This document shows positions 6,650 to 7,283 of a stretch of DNA of 7,283 bases, in pieces. A program made the translations under genes and the position numbers. Numbering within the stretch: the stretch's first letter is position 1; every line of letters begins with the position of its first letter. The notes below the pieces were generated by a model, which searched no databases, was not told the origin of the DNA, and saw only the letters and a list, made by a program, of their open reading frames with translations. The DNA is taken from NCBI GenBank assembly GCA_903919625.1, contig CAIXIZ010000466.1, forward strand, positions 1 through 7,283, in the 5' to 3' direction. The DNA is from an uncultured Verrucomicrobiota bacterium (GTDB lineage: Bacteria; Verrucomicrobiota; Verrucomicrobiia; Opitutales; Opitutaceae).

Positions 6650-7283
6650 ATGCCTGCTGCCTTGCCAAATTCTGTCCTGGTTGTCGGTGCCGGCGGGCGC
6701 GAACACGCGCTCGTCCGCGCGCTCGTCGCTTCACCCGTGCGCCCCCGTGTCATCTGCGCACCTGGCAACGCCGGGATTGCGCAGGATGTGCCGTGTGTCC
6801 CGGTCGCCGCCGACGACATCGCCGGTCTCGTCGAGTTGGTCCGCCGGGAGCGTCTCGAGTTTGTCGTCGTCGGGCCGGAAGTCCCGTTGTCGCTTGGCCT
6901 GGTGGACGCGCTCACGGTCGCTGGCATCCCGGCCTATGGCCCCAAAGCCGACGGCGCCCGGCTTGAGGCGTCAAAGGTTTTTACAAAGCAGCTTTTGCAG
7001 AAGTATAAAATCCCGACCGCCCCGGCCGGAATTTTCACGGAGATTCAACCGGCGCTTGAGTATCTGCGGCAGCGCGGTGCGCCGATTGTCATCAAGGCCG
7101 ACGGTCTGGCCGCCGGCAAAGGGGTGGTCGTTGCGGCGACGCTTCCCGAGGCGGAGGCGGCGGTGCGCGACATGCTGGCGGGCAACAGGTTTGGCTCCGC
7201 CGGCAGCCAGATTCTGATTGAGGACTGCCTACGGGGCGAGGAGACCTCCCTTCTGGTCGTGGTCTCTGGCCGCGACTATGTCA
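6650..7283 (+). CDS. purD: Phosphoribosylamine--glycine ligase (GAR synthetase), 3' partial
   Basis: A cytoplasmic enzyme of de novo purine synthesis that joins glycine to 5-phosphoribosylamine using ATP. About 211 codons are visible, roughly half of a typical 425-residue protein, and the frame is open at the right edge. From the ATG at 6650 the motifs are VLVVGAGGREHAL (9-21), APGNAG, VVVGPEVPL, an E-x-SK-x-FTK segment (LEASKVFTK), the ATP-grasp motif VIKADGLAAGKGVVVA (Lys149 in IKADG), the DMLAGNRFGSAG segment and IEDCLRGEETS. These match PurD almost position for position as I recall it. The start is uncertain. ATG 6650 places the conserved VLVVG eight residues in and fits the family best. 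ATGs at 6629 and 6587 and TTG 6662 are also in frame, and none has a good Shine-Dalgarno sequence. The gene lies 130 bases after ftsZ on the same strand. It may share transcription with ftsZ, but nothing in the sequence proves it. Confidence 0.95.
   Translation, partial: MPAALPNSVLVVGAGGREHALVRALVASPVRPRVICAPGNAGIAQDVPCVPVAADDIAGLVELVRRERLEFVVVGPEVPLSLGLVDALTVAGIPAYGPKADGARLEASKVFTKQLLQKYKIPTAPAGIFTEIQPALEYLRQRGAPIVIKADGLAAGKGVVVAATLPEAEAAVRDMLAGNRFGSAGSQILIEDCLRGEETSLLVVVSGRDYV

Noticed and set aside
6603..7217. A 204-codon plus-strand frame overlapping purD
   Set aside because: It is rich in Ser, Arg and Pro and is out of frame with the clear PurD sequence, which continues to the window edge without a stop.

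Overview
This window is a GC-rich, tightly packed stretch of a division and cell wall (dcw) cluster, with every gene on the + strand. In order it holds a fused murC-murB gene (5' end outside the window), ddl, ftsQ, ftsA, ftsZ and, after a 130-base gap, the 5' half of purD (running off the 3' edge). The organism is most likely a member of the Verrucomicrobia, plausibly an Opitutaceae relative. The reasons are the MurC-MurB fusion, the gene order, the high GC content and the FtsZ C-terminus (DLDVPTYFRKGIKIVL). This assignment rests on recalled family features, not on a search.

Layout. Positions 1-2071 encode the C-terminal three quarters of MurC (UDP-MurNAc:L-alanine ligase) joined in frame to a complete MurB (UDP-MurNAc dehydrogenase/reductase). 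ddl begins at a GTG that overlaps the murB stop by 4 bases (GTGA). ftsQ begins at an ATG overlapping the ddl stop by 4 bases (ATGA). ftsA begins 11 bases inside the end of ftsQ, and ftsZ follows ftsA after 3 bases. From the left edge to 6519 there is essentially no non-coding DNA. Strong Shine-Dalgarno sequences are visible only before ddl and ftsZ. ftsQ and ftsA appear to depend on translational coupling.

How the genes work together. MurB makes UDP-MurNAc and MurC adds L-Ala, so the fusion joins two consecutive steps of peptidoglycan precursor synthesis. Ddl makes the D-Ala-D-Ala dipeptide that MurF later adds. FtsZ forms the cytokinetic ring, FtsA tethers it to the membrane, and FtsQ is the bitopic divisome scaffold facing the cell wall. 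PurD belongs to purine synthesis and has no direct link to division. It marks the right-hand edge of the visible cluster.

The region is mostly conventional housekeeping DNA, and I see no undescribed multi-gene system, mobile element, RNA gene or CRISPR array. The most noteworthy signal is in FtsZ. The second catalytic aspartate of the T7 synergy loop (Asp212 in E. coli) is Thr, and the tubulin signature reads GGGTGGG instead of GGGTGTG, while the rest of the protein looks intact.
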